A stretch of 11,429 nucleotides of DNA, taken from the NCBI GenBank assembly GCA_050255995.1, contig JBFWIM010000057.1, forward strand, positions 1 to 11,429. The letters run 5' to 3'. The stretch comes from Intestinibacillus sp050255995. Its GTDB lineage: Bacteria; Bacillota; Clostridia; Oscillospirales; Butyricicoccaceae. How positions within the stretch are numbered: position 1 is the first letter of the stretch; each line of letters begins with the position of its first letter. The notes beneath the pieces were generated by a model. The model saw only the letters and a program-made list of their open reading frames with translations. It searched no databases and was not told the origin of the DNA. Shown in pieces: positions 5,834-11,429 of the stretch. Made by a program: the position numbers and the translations under genes.

Positions 5834-6288
5834 TACTCAATCTGATTCTGCTTTCCGAGTTCGCTATAAAAACTTTTCATTGTTTCGTCGTTAATTACCT
5901 GACAGCTGGACTGATTTGCAGGAATGCCACCACGAGCTTCAATCCATGGTTTTTCTTGGTGTGTCATACTTTCCAATTCATCGGCGCTATATTCCCCGAA
6001 CACGTTGTAAATTATCTGCAGAAACTCCTCTTCCTCCTGCGGTATGTCAGTGCCATGCGCCTTATCCGGCGCAATAGGATTCCATCCATTTCCGGCATAT
6101 CTACTATACAGTTGACGGTTAACCGGGCCATGGATCCAAGCTTCAAATTCTCCATCAAATAGTTTGTTGCCAGTCAAGGCATAATACCAAGCGTAAGCGT
6201 AATAAACGATTTTCTGTATTTTTTTGTGCGTCATCTGCTGCTGTGACAAAAACCACTCTGCAACATCAACAGCGGTAGTGAGGTGCAT
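5833..6288 (-). CDS. Panacea (DUF4065, SocA/GepA-like) protein, probable antitoxin
   Basis: From the ATG at 6288 it has 151 aa, a normal length for a lone Panacea domain. Seen are VAEWFL near the start, the hallmark MTHKKIQKIVYYAYAWYYA (19-37), LFDGEFEAWIHGPVNRQLY (43-61) and the THQEKPWIEAR block (109-119). These define the Panacea/DUF4065 family, which includes the Caulobacter proteolytic adaptor-antitoxin SocA and many antitoxins with unrelated toxin partners, often in prophages. This start has a strong GGAGG site and a promoter immediately upstream (6311-6338). A second in-frame ATG at 6387, also with a good ribosome binding site, would add 33 residues. It is the first gene of a two-gene unit with the 178-aa protein. 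Antitoxin function is inferred from family and arrangement. Confidence 0.87.
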   Translation of the reverse strand: MHLTTAVDVAEWFLSQQQMTHKKIQKIVYYAYAWYYALTGNKLFDGEFEAWIHGPVNRQLYSRYAGNGWNPIAPDKAHGTDIPQEEEEFLQIIYNVFGEYSADELESMTHQEKPWIEARGGIPANQSSCQVINDETMKSFYSELGKQNQIE

Positions 6289-6310
6289 GATCCTCCCTCC
6301 TTTTGCATTT

Positions 6311-6338
6311 ATTGTATCATCTGCAAACTTTTTTTCAA
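6311..6338 (-). promoter_or_regulatory. Proximal promoter of the Panacea operon
   Basis: On the minus strand TTGAAA (6338-6333) and TACAAT (6316-6311) are separated by 16 bases. Transcription would start about 15 nt before the ATG at 6288, just including its GGAGG ribosome binding site. Confidence 0.6.
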
Positions 6339-6416
6339 TAGTTTTGGCGAATTTTATCAGTATTTTTTTACATAAGCGTAAAAGCATATCGCACCTCTCT
6401 CTGGCGTGTGTCTCTA

Positions 6417-6446
6417 TTAATATGCCCTTACTCGGCGCTATGTTAA
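6417..6446 (-). promoter_or_regulatory. Possible distal promoter of the Panacea operon
   Basis: TTAACA (6446-6441) and TATTAA (6422-6417) are separated by 18 bases on the minus strand. A transcript from here would include the upstream ATG at 6387 with its AGAGAGGTG ribosome binding site (about 6392-6400). Confidence 0.4.
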
Positions 6447-6461
6447 CCTTGAATGGTCAAC
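6442..6461. promoter_or_regulatory. Imperfect inverted repeat, possible operator
   Basis: GTTAACC (6442-6448) and GGTCAAC (6455-6461) form an inverted repeat with one mismatch and a six-base spacer. It overlaps the -35 box of the distal Panacea promoter, a natural place for autoregulation. Neither gene of the unit shows an obvious DNA-binding domain. Confidence 0.35.
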
Positions 6462-6478
6462 TTTTAATATTTTTCATT

Positions 6479-6532
6479 AAAAAAGCCCGGCACCACCAAA
6501 CGTTCCAAGGAACGCAAGGTAATGCCGGGCTT
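6479..6532 (-). terminator. Large nested terminator of the phage late operon
   Basis: On the minus strand a perfect 10-bp outer stem (6523-6532 with 6483-6492) encloses a second perfect 6-bp hairpin (6501-6506 with 6509-6514), and a run of six T follows. It begins 12 bases after the endolysin stop and separates late gene transcription from the cargo operon. Confidence 0.9.
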
Positions 6533-6544
6533 CGTTGTGTCTAT

Positions 6545-7444
6545 TTACTTCATCGCCGCCGCCAGCTTACCGAGCAGCGCATCGCCATTTTTATACTTGA
6601 GCAGGTAGTCGATGGTCGTCTCGGAAAAGCCGGTAGCCTGCTGCACTTTGTTAATGGCCGCCTGAATGTCCGCACTTTCGGACGCATAATCCGTCCGGGT
6701 GTAGGGCGCGATCAGGATCGGCATGTCCTGTGCCTTGTCATAACCGATACCGTACTTCGCCGCGCCGAGGGCGCTGATCTGCACATAGTACTTGTCGTCC
6801 TTGTCGATGATCGGCACATCGAGCACTACGCCGTCGATCATCATTTTCTTTGTCTGCACCACTTCGTTGTCCTCCGTTTTCGCAGTAGCTGTATCCTGTC
6901 CATAATCCACCCACGGCAGCTTACCGTGCTTTGTCCAGCTGCGCGTATGCAGTCCACTGATGGTCCCGAGGTTACCGCACGCGCTGATCTGCACGCCGCT
7001 GTCCCATGCGGAGGTGGCCTCCACGACCTTCCCGCCGCCGATGTAGATTCCGATGTGCCCCTGCATCCAAACGGCTTCGCCGGGGACAATGCCGCGAAAG
7101 TCGGTCGATACCCCGGAGCACCGCCCGATCATCGTGTTCGCGTCAATGTCCGGGATGTCGTCGCGCTCATAGGTCGCGCCGCCATAAGCGCGGCTGCGGT
7201 TCGCGCACCAGCCCCACAGGATGGACTTGATGAGCCCCACGCAGTCAAACGCCCAGTAGTTGCCCTGAGCTGCCCGTACGGCCATCTTCTCGCGCTTCTC
7301 CGCGCTGTAATAGTCGGGGTACTGCTTCGCCTTGGTGGTGATCAGCTCGCCGGTGAGGGGCGCTCCGAATGTCCCCCAAAGGTAATATGTATTGTAGTGC
7401 TGCGCAATGTTCAGCGCCTTCGCGCAAAGGTCAGATGCTTTCAT
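6545..7444 (-). CDS. Phage endolysin, NlpC/P60-like cysteine peptidase/amidase
   Basis: The protein has 299 aa. The N-terminal about 155 residues look like an NlpC/P60-type cell-wall hydrolase: catalytic cysteine C68 in WAFDCVGLIKS and histidine H130 in GEAVWMQGHIGIYIG, with E142 in KVVEAT as possible third residue. A linker rich in charged residues (about 178-195) leads to a C-terminal part: a roughly 45-residue beta-rich segment and a helical end (TIDYLLKYKNGDALLGKLA) that may help bind the cell wall. No signal peptide is present, so release depends on a holin. The holin gene lies directly upstream and overlaps by 14 bases. It degrades host peptidoglycan at the end of the lytic cycle. The bond cleaved (amidase or endopeptidase) cannot be told from sequence. 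Confidence 0.9.
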   Translation of the reverse strand: MKASDLCAKALNIAQHYNTYYLWGTFGAPLTGELITTKAKQYPDYYSAEKREKMAVRAAQGNYWAFDCVGLIKSILWGWCANRSRAYGGATYERDDIPDIDANTMIGRCSGVSTDFRGIVPGEAVWMQGHIGIYIGGGKVVEATSAWDSGVQISACGNLGTISGLHTRSWTKHGKLPWVDYGQDTATAKTEDNEVVQTKKMMIDGVVLDVPIIDKDDKYYVQISALGAAKYGIGYDKAQDMPILIAPYTRTDYASESADIQAAINKVQQATGFSETTIDYLLKYKNGDALLGKLAAAMK

Positions 7445-7691
7445 CCGTCATCCCCCCGATCGCCGCGTCCTTGGCCGCGTCGCCGATGCGCGCCGCCTTA
7501 GTAAAGCTGTTGTTGTACCACCAGCTCACGGCAGCAGATACAACCGTCCATGCCGTGGACACCAGTGTGTTGACGGTCTCGTCATCAATCGGGATTACAG
7601 TATGCCCGGAGGCGGTAAACACCTGATTGATAAGCGCAAGCGCAAGGATAATCGTGCGGGCGATAGTGCCCGCTGTAATTTTATTTGCCAT
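7431..7691 (-). CDS. Phage holin, SPP1 type
   Basis: The protein has 86 aa. Two hydrophobic segments, TIARTIILALALINQVF (about 9-25) and VSTAWTVVSAAVSWWY (about 44-59), are joined by a short loop with IPIDDETVNTLV. A charged tail containing NNSFTKAA follows. This layout and these motifs fit the SPP1-type holins of Firmicute phages. It forms membrane lesions that let the endolysin reach the wall. It overlaps the endolysin gene downstream. Its start has AAAAGGAG upstream (about 7700). Confidence 0.88.
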   Translation of the reverse strand: MANKITAGTIARTIILALALINQVFTASGHTVIPIDDETVNTLVSTAWTVVSAAVSWWYNNSFTKAARIGDAAKDAAIGGMTDESI

Positions 7692-7705
7692 GTGTAAGAC
7701 TCCTT

Positions 7706-8038
7706 TTAATCGTCACGCACTTCCATGCGGTGCATATCCTCCCACAGTTTCGTGACCGTGCCATTCCCGCCGAGGTTGTGGTACTCAGCGTACATCTTGT
7801 CCACCGCCTCGAGCCCGTGCAGCGTGATAAAGCCTTTGTCGTCGTGATAATGATAATACGCCTGCACGATCCTGTCGCGCAGCAGCGCTTGAATGCCGTT
7901 CTCCATCGCGCTCTGGCGGTGCTCATTGCGTTCAAGCTTTTTCGCCACGCGCCGAAAAAGGTAACCGACACCACCCGACATCGCGGTAAATAACATCTGC
8001 GCCCAATAGTGGATTGCAAAGTCAATAAGCGTCTGCAT
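7706..8038 (-). CDS. Small phage membrane protein, possible second holin or lysis regulator (110 aa)
   Basis: Residues 1-28 form one hydrophobic N-terminal segment (FAIHYWAQMLFTAMSGGVGYLF), followed by a basic coiled segment (RRVAKKLERNEHRQ) and a conserved-looking cytoplasmic part with LLRDRIVQAYYHYHDDKGF and LGGNGTVTKL. I know this C-terminal pattern from uncharacterised holin-like proteins in Clostridia and Streptococcus phages. It lies 14 bases upstream of the SPP1-type holin, so a role in lysis (holin, antiholin or pinholin) is likely but not shown. The start ATG at 8038 has GGGGGAG immediately upstream. Confidence 0.75.
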   Translation of the reverse strand: MQTLIDFAIHYWAQMLFTAMSGGVGYLFRRVAKKLERNEHRQSAMENGIQALLRDRIVQAYYHYHDDKGFITLHGLEAVDKMYAEYHNLGGNGTVTKLWEDMHRMEVRDD

Positions 8039-8054
8039 ACGCTCCCCCTGATGT

Positions 8055-8082
8055 CAAAATTTAAGGGGCGGTTGCCCACCCC
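8055..8082 (-). terminator. Stem-loop between tail and lysis genes, weak terminator or attenuator
   Basis: On the minus strand GGGGTGG, a GCAA tetraloop and CCGCCCC form a 7-bp stem followed by TTAAATTTT. It starts 7 bases after the stop codon of the 74-aa gene and ends about 17 bases before the lysis gene start. It may reduce lysis gene transcription unless antiterminated. Confidence 0.5.
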
Positions 8083-8088
8083 CGTTGC

Positions 8089-8313
8089 TTAGCCCTCGAG
8101 CAGCTTGCGATATTCCATGCTCATGGTGATACCAAGGTGCTTATAAAACTGCGCCCGCGCCAGATCGTCATGCTTGAGGCCGTGCGTCTGGTCATAGATG
8201 TCGAGCTGTACGCCGACATCCGCATCCTCGTACCGCTCCGCGCCGTTTTCCACGACACGCTTTTTGATGGAGGTTACTGCCTGCTGATTTTCGATGTAGG
8301 TGTTCTTGCTCAT
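8089..8313 (-). CDS. Phage protein of unknown function (74 aa)
   Basis: I do not recognise this protein. It is hydrophilic and probably helical, starting MSKNTYIENQQAVTSIKK, with no membrane segment. A good ribosome binding site (AAGGAAA) precedes the ATG at 8313. It sits between the XkdX-like gene and the lysis cassette; such small genes are usual at this place and their roles are mostly unknown. Confidence 0.75.
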   Translation of the reverse strand: MSKNTYIENQQAVTSIKKRVVENGAERYEDADVGVQLDIYDQTHGLKHDDLARAQFYKHLGITMSMEYRKLLEG

Positions 8314-8353
8314 AATGATTTCCTTTCCGGGCTATGCCCTGTCCGTTATATGT

Positions 8354-8491
8354 TTACGCCGTTTCGGTCGGCGTGGCCGTCAATGTGTCGTACTCGTCCT
8401 GCGTGATCTTACCGGCCTCCAGCAGTGCCTGCAAGCGCTCGATCGGCCAGAGCACGGGATAGTATTTTTGCGCCATCTCATACACGCTCAT
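8354..8491 (-). CDS. XkdX-like small phage protein (45 aa)
   Basis: This short gene encodes 45 aa: MSVYEMAQKYYPVLWPIERL followed by a helix with EAGKIT and EYDTLTA. The pattern (a Tyr-Tyr-Pro-x-Leu-Trp segment, then Leu-x-x-Leu-x-x-x-Gly-Lys-Ile/Leu-Thr) is that of the XkdX family, first named from the Bacillus PBSX prophage and found between tail and lysis genes; its role is unknown. The start ATG overlaps the stop of the upstream gene as ATGA (8491-8488), and the stop TAA is at 8356-8354. Position, overlap and motif together support it despite its size. Confidence 0.85.
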   Translation of the reverse strand: MSVYEMAQKYYPVLWPIERLQALLEAGKITQDEYDTLTATPTETA

Positions 8492-8742
8492 AGCGCCACC
8501 CCCGTCATAACCGCGATGTAGTCCACGTCCGCGCGGAGCTGCTCCTCAGCAGTGGGCGGAGAGGGCTCGGGGTCTGTCGGCGCGAGCGGCTCCGTGGGTG
8601 TAATTGCGGTGATTGCGCCGTCCTCAACTGTTAGGTCAAAGTAGGGGTAATGCGCCTGCACAATCGCCGCCTGCTCGTCCGTAAGCGGATAACTGTCGGG
8701 GATTTGTACCGAGGATGTGGTCTTGCTTTGAGTGATATACAT
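8488..8742 (-). CDS. Phage protein of unknown function (84 aa)
   Basis: From the ATG at 8742 the protein has 84 aa, starting MYITQSKTTSSVQIPDSYPL. The middle is rich in Pro/Thr/Glu (TPTEPLAPTDPEPSPPT) as a flexible linker, and the C-terminus AEEQLRADVDYIAVMTGVAL is helical. The ATG is chosen because a perfect GGAGGTGA site lies 5 nt upstream; an in-frame GTG at 8757 is part of that region and is rejected. The gene starts 5 bases after the tail-fibre gene and overlaps the XkdX-like gene by 4 bases. A tail-associated accessory role is likely from position only. Confidence 0.8.
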   Translation of the reverse strand: MYITQSKTTSSVQIPDSYPLTDEQAAIVQAHYPYFDLTVEDGAITAITPTEPLAPTDPEPSPPTAEEQLRADVDYIAVMTGVAL

Positions 8743-8747
8743 ATAAG

Positions 8748-9266
8748 TCACCTCCACGCCATGTAAGTATAGGGGCTGGATGCCATATTTGTCCGCAAGC
8801 CGCTACCGTCGTAAAACACCTTAAATCCGTTGGTTGTTATCTCCACAATGTTCGGGTAGCCACTGTAGTCGCCCGCTTTGGCCGGTACGCCTGTTACGGC
8901 CAGCCCGCCGAGATGCTCAAAACTGCTGCTGCGCGTGGCGGCAGCGTACCCATACCACAATACCTGTACTGCCCGCGGCGTAAAACCGAGCGATATCGTG
9001 CGAGATGCAGTACCATCACCCGTGTATGAGCCTGTTACAAATCTACTGTCTGCGTACACTTGCAACGCCATCAGCGCATCCTTAATCTGCGGATTACCCG
9101 TCAAGCCGAGGGCCGTCGCTACACTGTCCGGCAGCAGATTGGCTTTGTTGAGTGCGTCGCCAGCTGTAATCGGGCTGTCCTCCCGTGTCAGGTCGTATAC
9201 GTTTGGTTGCCCCGTTACGGGCGCAAGCCGTATCCGCCCGGGGTAAGTTGGTACTCTGTCTGTCAT
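8748..9266 (-). CDS. Short tail-fibre/minor structural phage protein
   Basis: The protein has 172 aa. Residues 1-55 (TYPGRIRLAPV, TREDSPITAGDALNKANLL) form an N-terminal segment common to tail-fibre-like proteins of Clostridia phages. The C-terminal part (77-172) carries GSYTGDGTASRTISLGFTP followed by Val-Leu-Trp strands, Asn-Gly-Phe, and an aromatic end, a beta-rich C-terminal fold of phage fibres expected to be surface exposed and possibly receptor-binding. It overlaps the upstream tail gene as ATGA (9266-9263). It could be the distal fibre tip; receptor binding is inferred. Confidence 0.8.
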   Translation of the reverse strand: MTDRVPTYPGRIRLAPVTGQPNVYDLTREDSPITAGDALNKANLLPDSVATALGLTGNPQIKDALMALQVYADSRFVTGSYTGDGTASRTISLGFTPRAVQVLWYGYAAATRSSSFEHLGGLAVTGVPAKAGDYSGYPNIVEITTNGFKVFYDGSGLRTNMASSPYTYMAWR

Positions 9267-10327
9267 AGCTGCTCCTCCCCACTATATAGATCGCCGCTGC
9301 GCATAAAGTCAAAATGCGCTACCATCCGCTCCACCCACACGCCCAGCGCATGGAGATCGTACTCCTCCGCATTAAGTATGTCGTAGTCCGTCGCCTCCTC
9401 GCCGCTGGACAGATACCGCCGCGCGATCTCGCGCCAATCCGGCAGAGTATAAAACCCGGCCTGCAGAGCGTTGATGTTGCCCCGGATGCGGGCAAGCTGC
9501 GCCACGGTAGGCCGGTCTGTGATCGTCCAGTCCGTCTTTGTGACCAACGTAATGCTGTACCCGTAGCCCTCCAGTACATCCTGAAGAAAGGCCGTAGCCG
9601 TCTCAATGCGGTTGAGGTCGGAGGCGTTTACCGCTCCGCGCAAGTCTGTGCCCCACTCGGCCAGTTCCGCAGCCGTTGCCGTCTTACTGCCGATCTTGGC
9701 AGCGAGGGTGCGGGCGCGGTCTACATCGGCTTGCGTGCGGTCATACACCGGATCTGTGTACACCAGCTCCGGCGTGATCGTCGAGACAACCGGGGTCGCG
9801 AGTTGGTAACAGACGATGACGGGGGTTCCAGCGGCGTACTGGGCGGCAAGCCAGGCCTTAAAAGCGATAATATCGCCTATTGCGCTATATCTAAAATCAA
9901 AACGGGCTCCATTTTTCCAGCTACCAAATTTGTTGTCCGGAATTTCGCTTGACGATATGAAAGTACCATGAAAACCAAAGCAATTGCATATCCCTAAAGT
10001 TGCCAAGGATGAATCTGGATTCGTTCGGAAAAACGTTCCAGACACAGATAGACTAAATGCTTCAGTTCCATCAAATGCAATATTTCCTATTCTCTGCGTA
10101 AACGTCCCCGTCTCCGCGTCCCATGTGTCGCGCACATCCCCAATCCCCCGCATCGCGGGCAATGCCACCTGATAGTTGCCGCCGTCCCGTGCGTACCGGT
10201 ATGCCCCGGCCTCGATCGCATTGACCAGCGGCACCGGCATGGAGGGCGTGGGTATACCGTCCTGCGTCGTAGCGCCGTAAGCGACGCCGCCCGTGAGCGG
10301 CAGTATTGGATAATCAAGATATGTCAT
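9263..10327 (-). CDS. Modular phage tail-fibre-like / baseplate protein with AT-rich central module
   Basis: The protein has 354 aa in three parts. The N-terminal part (about 1-75) includes MPVPLVNAIEAGAYRY and AMRGIGDVRDTWD, known from phage tail proteins that carry exchangeable domains. The middle (about 78-175) starts FDGTEAFSL and ends FKAWLAAQY-x-AGTPV-x-VCYQLATPV; the FDGTE and LATPV ends frame a variable, probably carbohydrate-binding module. The C-terminal part (about 265-354) contains TDWTITDRPTVAQLARIRGN and LPDWREIARRYLSSG, also recurrent in Clostridia phage proteins. The DNA for about residues 78-155 (10095-9860) is clearly richer in A/T than both flanks. An AGAGGTGA site precedes the ATG at 10327. 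The gene follows the tail hub gene by 21 bases. The function as host-recognition fibre is inferred. Confidence 0.8.
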   Translation of the reverse strand: MTYLDYPILPLTGGVAYGATTQDGIPTPSMPVPLVNAIEAGAYRYARDGGNYQVALPAMRGIGDVRDTWDAETGTFTQRIGNIAFDGTEAFSLSVSGTFFRTNPDSSLATLGICNCFGFHGTFISSSEIPDNKFGSWKNGARFDFRYSAIGDIIAFKAWLAAQYAAGTPVIVCYQLATPVVSTITPELVYTDPVYDRTQADVDRARTLAAKIGSKTATAAELAEWGTDLRGAVNASDLNRIETATAFLQDVLEGYGYSITLVTKTDWTITDRPTVAQLARIRGNINALQAGFYTLPDWREIARRYLSSGEEATDYDILNAEEYDLHALGVWVERMVAHFDFMRSGDLYSGEEQL

Positions 10328-10348
10328 GGTGTCACCTCTGTAAGATTG

Positions 10349-11429
10349 TCAGGCACCGACGATCACCGCCTTTGTCGTTCCGACGATCAAATCTGTATCA
10401 AGACTTTCGACGATACCGGTCTTTTCCTCGCCATAGGCTGTAACAACACCCACTGTTTGCCCTACCAGTTCATCGCTAAGCTCCTTTTCAAACTCCTGTT
10501 CAATGCGAAGCTGGTAGTAGTCAAAGACGCGTTTCGCCACCGCCGCAGAGTTGGCCGCAGTGACTAGCGTCGCGTCCGTAACCCTCAAAATGTTCTCTGT
10601 CTGCCCTGCCTGCAGGCTGTCCGAGTAATAGCCCACGGTTCGCACTGTGTCGTTATACCGCTTGCCTGACAGAACCACAGCCCCCGCCGTGCTCACGGTC
10701 AGCACCGCATAATTGGCGCCGCTTGCGGAGATCGTCGCGCCTGTTGCTGTCAGTGTGTGAGCAGGCTCCGAAAAGGTTATGGTCTGCTGACCTACGCTCA
10801 GCGTACCATTGTACAGTTCAATGCTCTCGGTCGACTGCGTGTATTTGTGTTCGCTGACCTCCACGCCAGTCACATATTCACGGACTTCCACCGTTCCGCC
10901 CTCAAACTTCTGATCGGTTCCGATAGTGGCCGTACCGGCATCATCCAGCGTATAGATGCGCGCTTTATTCGATCGCGAGCAGTCCACAACAGCACCTAAC
11001 GCAAAGGCTACCTGCTGAAGGGCTTCCCGGCGGCTGAGGATCGGCAGATAGCCGCTTACGGTCAGCGCAACCAGCGATGCATTCAGCTCGTAATTGAGCC
11101 GAGTGCAATCGAAAATAGCAGCAACCAACGTTCCGACCGTCACACCATCGTAGATGCCGCCCATGAAGTTTGTGGAATCTAATACGCCCACCATATCGAT
11201 TGCGGACATGCTGTAGATGTTGTCGCTCTCGGCTCTCCAAGTGTCCAGAAAGAACGTGCCGTAAGCATGTCCCTCGTCGTATACCTCAACCGGCTGTCGT
11301 TGCTGCAGGAAACGATAAACGCCCTGTGGATTCACGATGGAGAACTCCGCATCTGTGCTGTGAAGCCTGAAATCCAGTGTGTTAATGCTAAGCGTAGCTG
11401 AAATCGGATCAATCTCTTCAAGGCAGCTT
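10349..11429 (-). CDS. Phage tail hub / minor structural protein (partial, N-terminus beyond right edge)
   Basis: The frame stays open to the right edge (about 359 codons seen), so the GTG at 11335 is an internal codon and the gene is 5'-truncated by the window. The upstream residues read LEEIDPISATLSINTLDF, then EFSIVNPQGVYRFLQQRQPVEV and FFLDTWRAESDNIYSMSAIDMVGVLD, a pattern I know from tail-hub/minor structural proteins of Firmicute siphophages that sit at the tail tip. The middle (about 190-260 of the visible part) is Thr/Ser/Ala/Val-rich beta sequence, an Ig- or fibre-like domain. The C-terminal part (EQEFEKELSDELVGQTVGVVT) ends in a short beta barrel-like segment. It is the most upstream late gene seen. 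Confidence 0.82.
   Translation of the reverse strand, partial: SCLEEIDPISATLSINTLDFRLHSTDAEFSIVNPQGVYRFLQQRQPVEVYDEGHAYGTFFLDTWRAESDNIYSMSAIDMVGVLDSTNFMGGIYDGVTVGTLVAAIFDCTRLNYELNASLVALTVSGYLPILSRREALQQVAFALGAVVDCSRSNKARIYTLDDAGTATIGTDQKFEGGTVEVREYVTGVEVSEHKYTQSTESIELYNGTLSVGQQTITFSEPAHTLTATGATISASGANYAVLTVSTAGAVVLSGKRYNDTVRTVGYYSDSLQAGQTENILRVTDATLVTAANSAAVAKRVFDYYQLRIEQEFEKELSDELVGQTVGVVTAYGEEKTGIVESLDTDLIVGTTKAVIVGA

Larger units (their letters stand above)
4747..11429 (-). mobile_element. Prophage (siphophage type), tail and lysis end plus cargo genes
   Basis: From the tRNA-Ser to the right edge the genes are phage-like and all on the minus strand: tail hub, tail-fibre-like proteins, an XkdX-like small protein, holin and endolysin, then cargo next to the tRNA. 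Capsid, packaging, replication and integrase genes are not in the window. The lysis-then-cargo order at an attachment site is typical of lambdoid-type and Firmicute siphophages. The exact left boundary is uncertain. Confidence 0.88.

Noticed and set aside
6224..7501. Long plus-strand open frame of 425 codons opposite the endolysin and Panacea genes
   Set aside because: It lies antisense to recognisable genes with catalytic motifs, its translation is Arg/His/Val-rich and resembles no family, and no promoter or ribosome binding site fits. GC-rich codon use keeps the opposite frame open.
11333..11335. GTG at 11335 as start of the tail hub gene
   Set aside because: The frame remains open to the window edge and the upstream residues match the conserved family pattern, so the gene is truncated by the window.
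1..11429. CRISPR arrays, insertion sequences or transposases
   Set aside because: No regularly spaced repeats, no transposase motifs and no terminal inverted repeats with target duplications were seen.

Overview
The window joins two kinds of DNA. Positions 1 to about 4785 are ordinary chromosome of a strictly anaerobic Firmicute, most likely a Clostridia member of the Oscillospiraceae/Christensenellales type. Evidence for this is a monomeric [FeFe]-hydrogenase-type ferredoxin protein, a class I (Fe-S) fumarase subunit, an IscR-like Rrf2 regulator, canonical sigma-A promoters with 17-bp spacers, strong AGGAGG-type ribosome binding sites and fairly GC-rich codon use. From just behind a tRNA-Ser(GGA) gene to the right edge (about 4747-11429) lies the tail-and-lysis end of an integrated siphophage-type prophage. 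All its genes are on the minus strand and read toward the tRNA. No integrase is in the window, so the other prophage end lies outside it.

Host part. At the left edge is the N-terminal part of a monomeric [FeFe] hydrogenase-type protein (minus strand, TTG start, strong promoter). Next is a tightly overlapping minus-strand operon: a DivIVA-like coiled-coil protein, a fumarase/tartrate-dehydratase beta subunit without its alpha partner, and a YjjG-family HAD nucleotidase. A divergent intergenic region separates it from a plus-strand pair, ACT-domain threonine ammonia-lyase (ilvA/tdcB type) and an IscR-like Rrf2 regulator with three cluster-ligand-like cysteines. A strong stem-loop follows, then the tRNA-Ser with its own promoter and terminator.

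Prophage part, in transcription order from right to left: a tail hub/minor structural protein (running off the right edge), a modular tail-fibre-like protein with an AT-rich central insert, a short tail-fibre protein, an 84-aa protein, a 45-aa XkdX-like protein, a 74-aa unknown, a stem-loop that may attenuate transcription, a small membrane protein, an SPP1-type holin and an NlpC/P60-type endolysin ending in a large nested terminator. Most neighbours overlap by a few bases or are a few bases apart.

Cargo. Between the lysis terminator and the tRNA is an AT-richer, independently transcribed block. A Panacea (DUF4065) protein is coupled by a TAATG overlap to a 178-aa protein of unknown function, with its own promoter(s), a possible operator and a strong terminator. 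A separate 57-aa ORF follows with another terminator. Panacea proteins are known as antitoxins with many unrelated toxin partners, so this pair is the best candidate in the window for an undescribed toxin-antitoxin or phage-defence module carried by the prophage. The about 165 bases between the tRNA terminator and this block hold no gene but contain repeated TTACTG(A) motifs and an inverted repeat, as expected for the arm of a phage attachment site.
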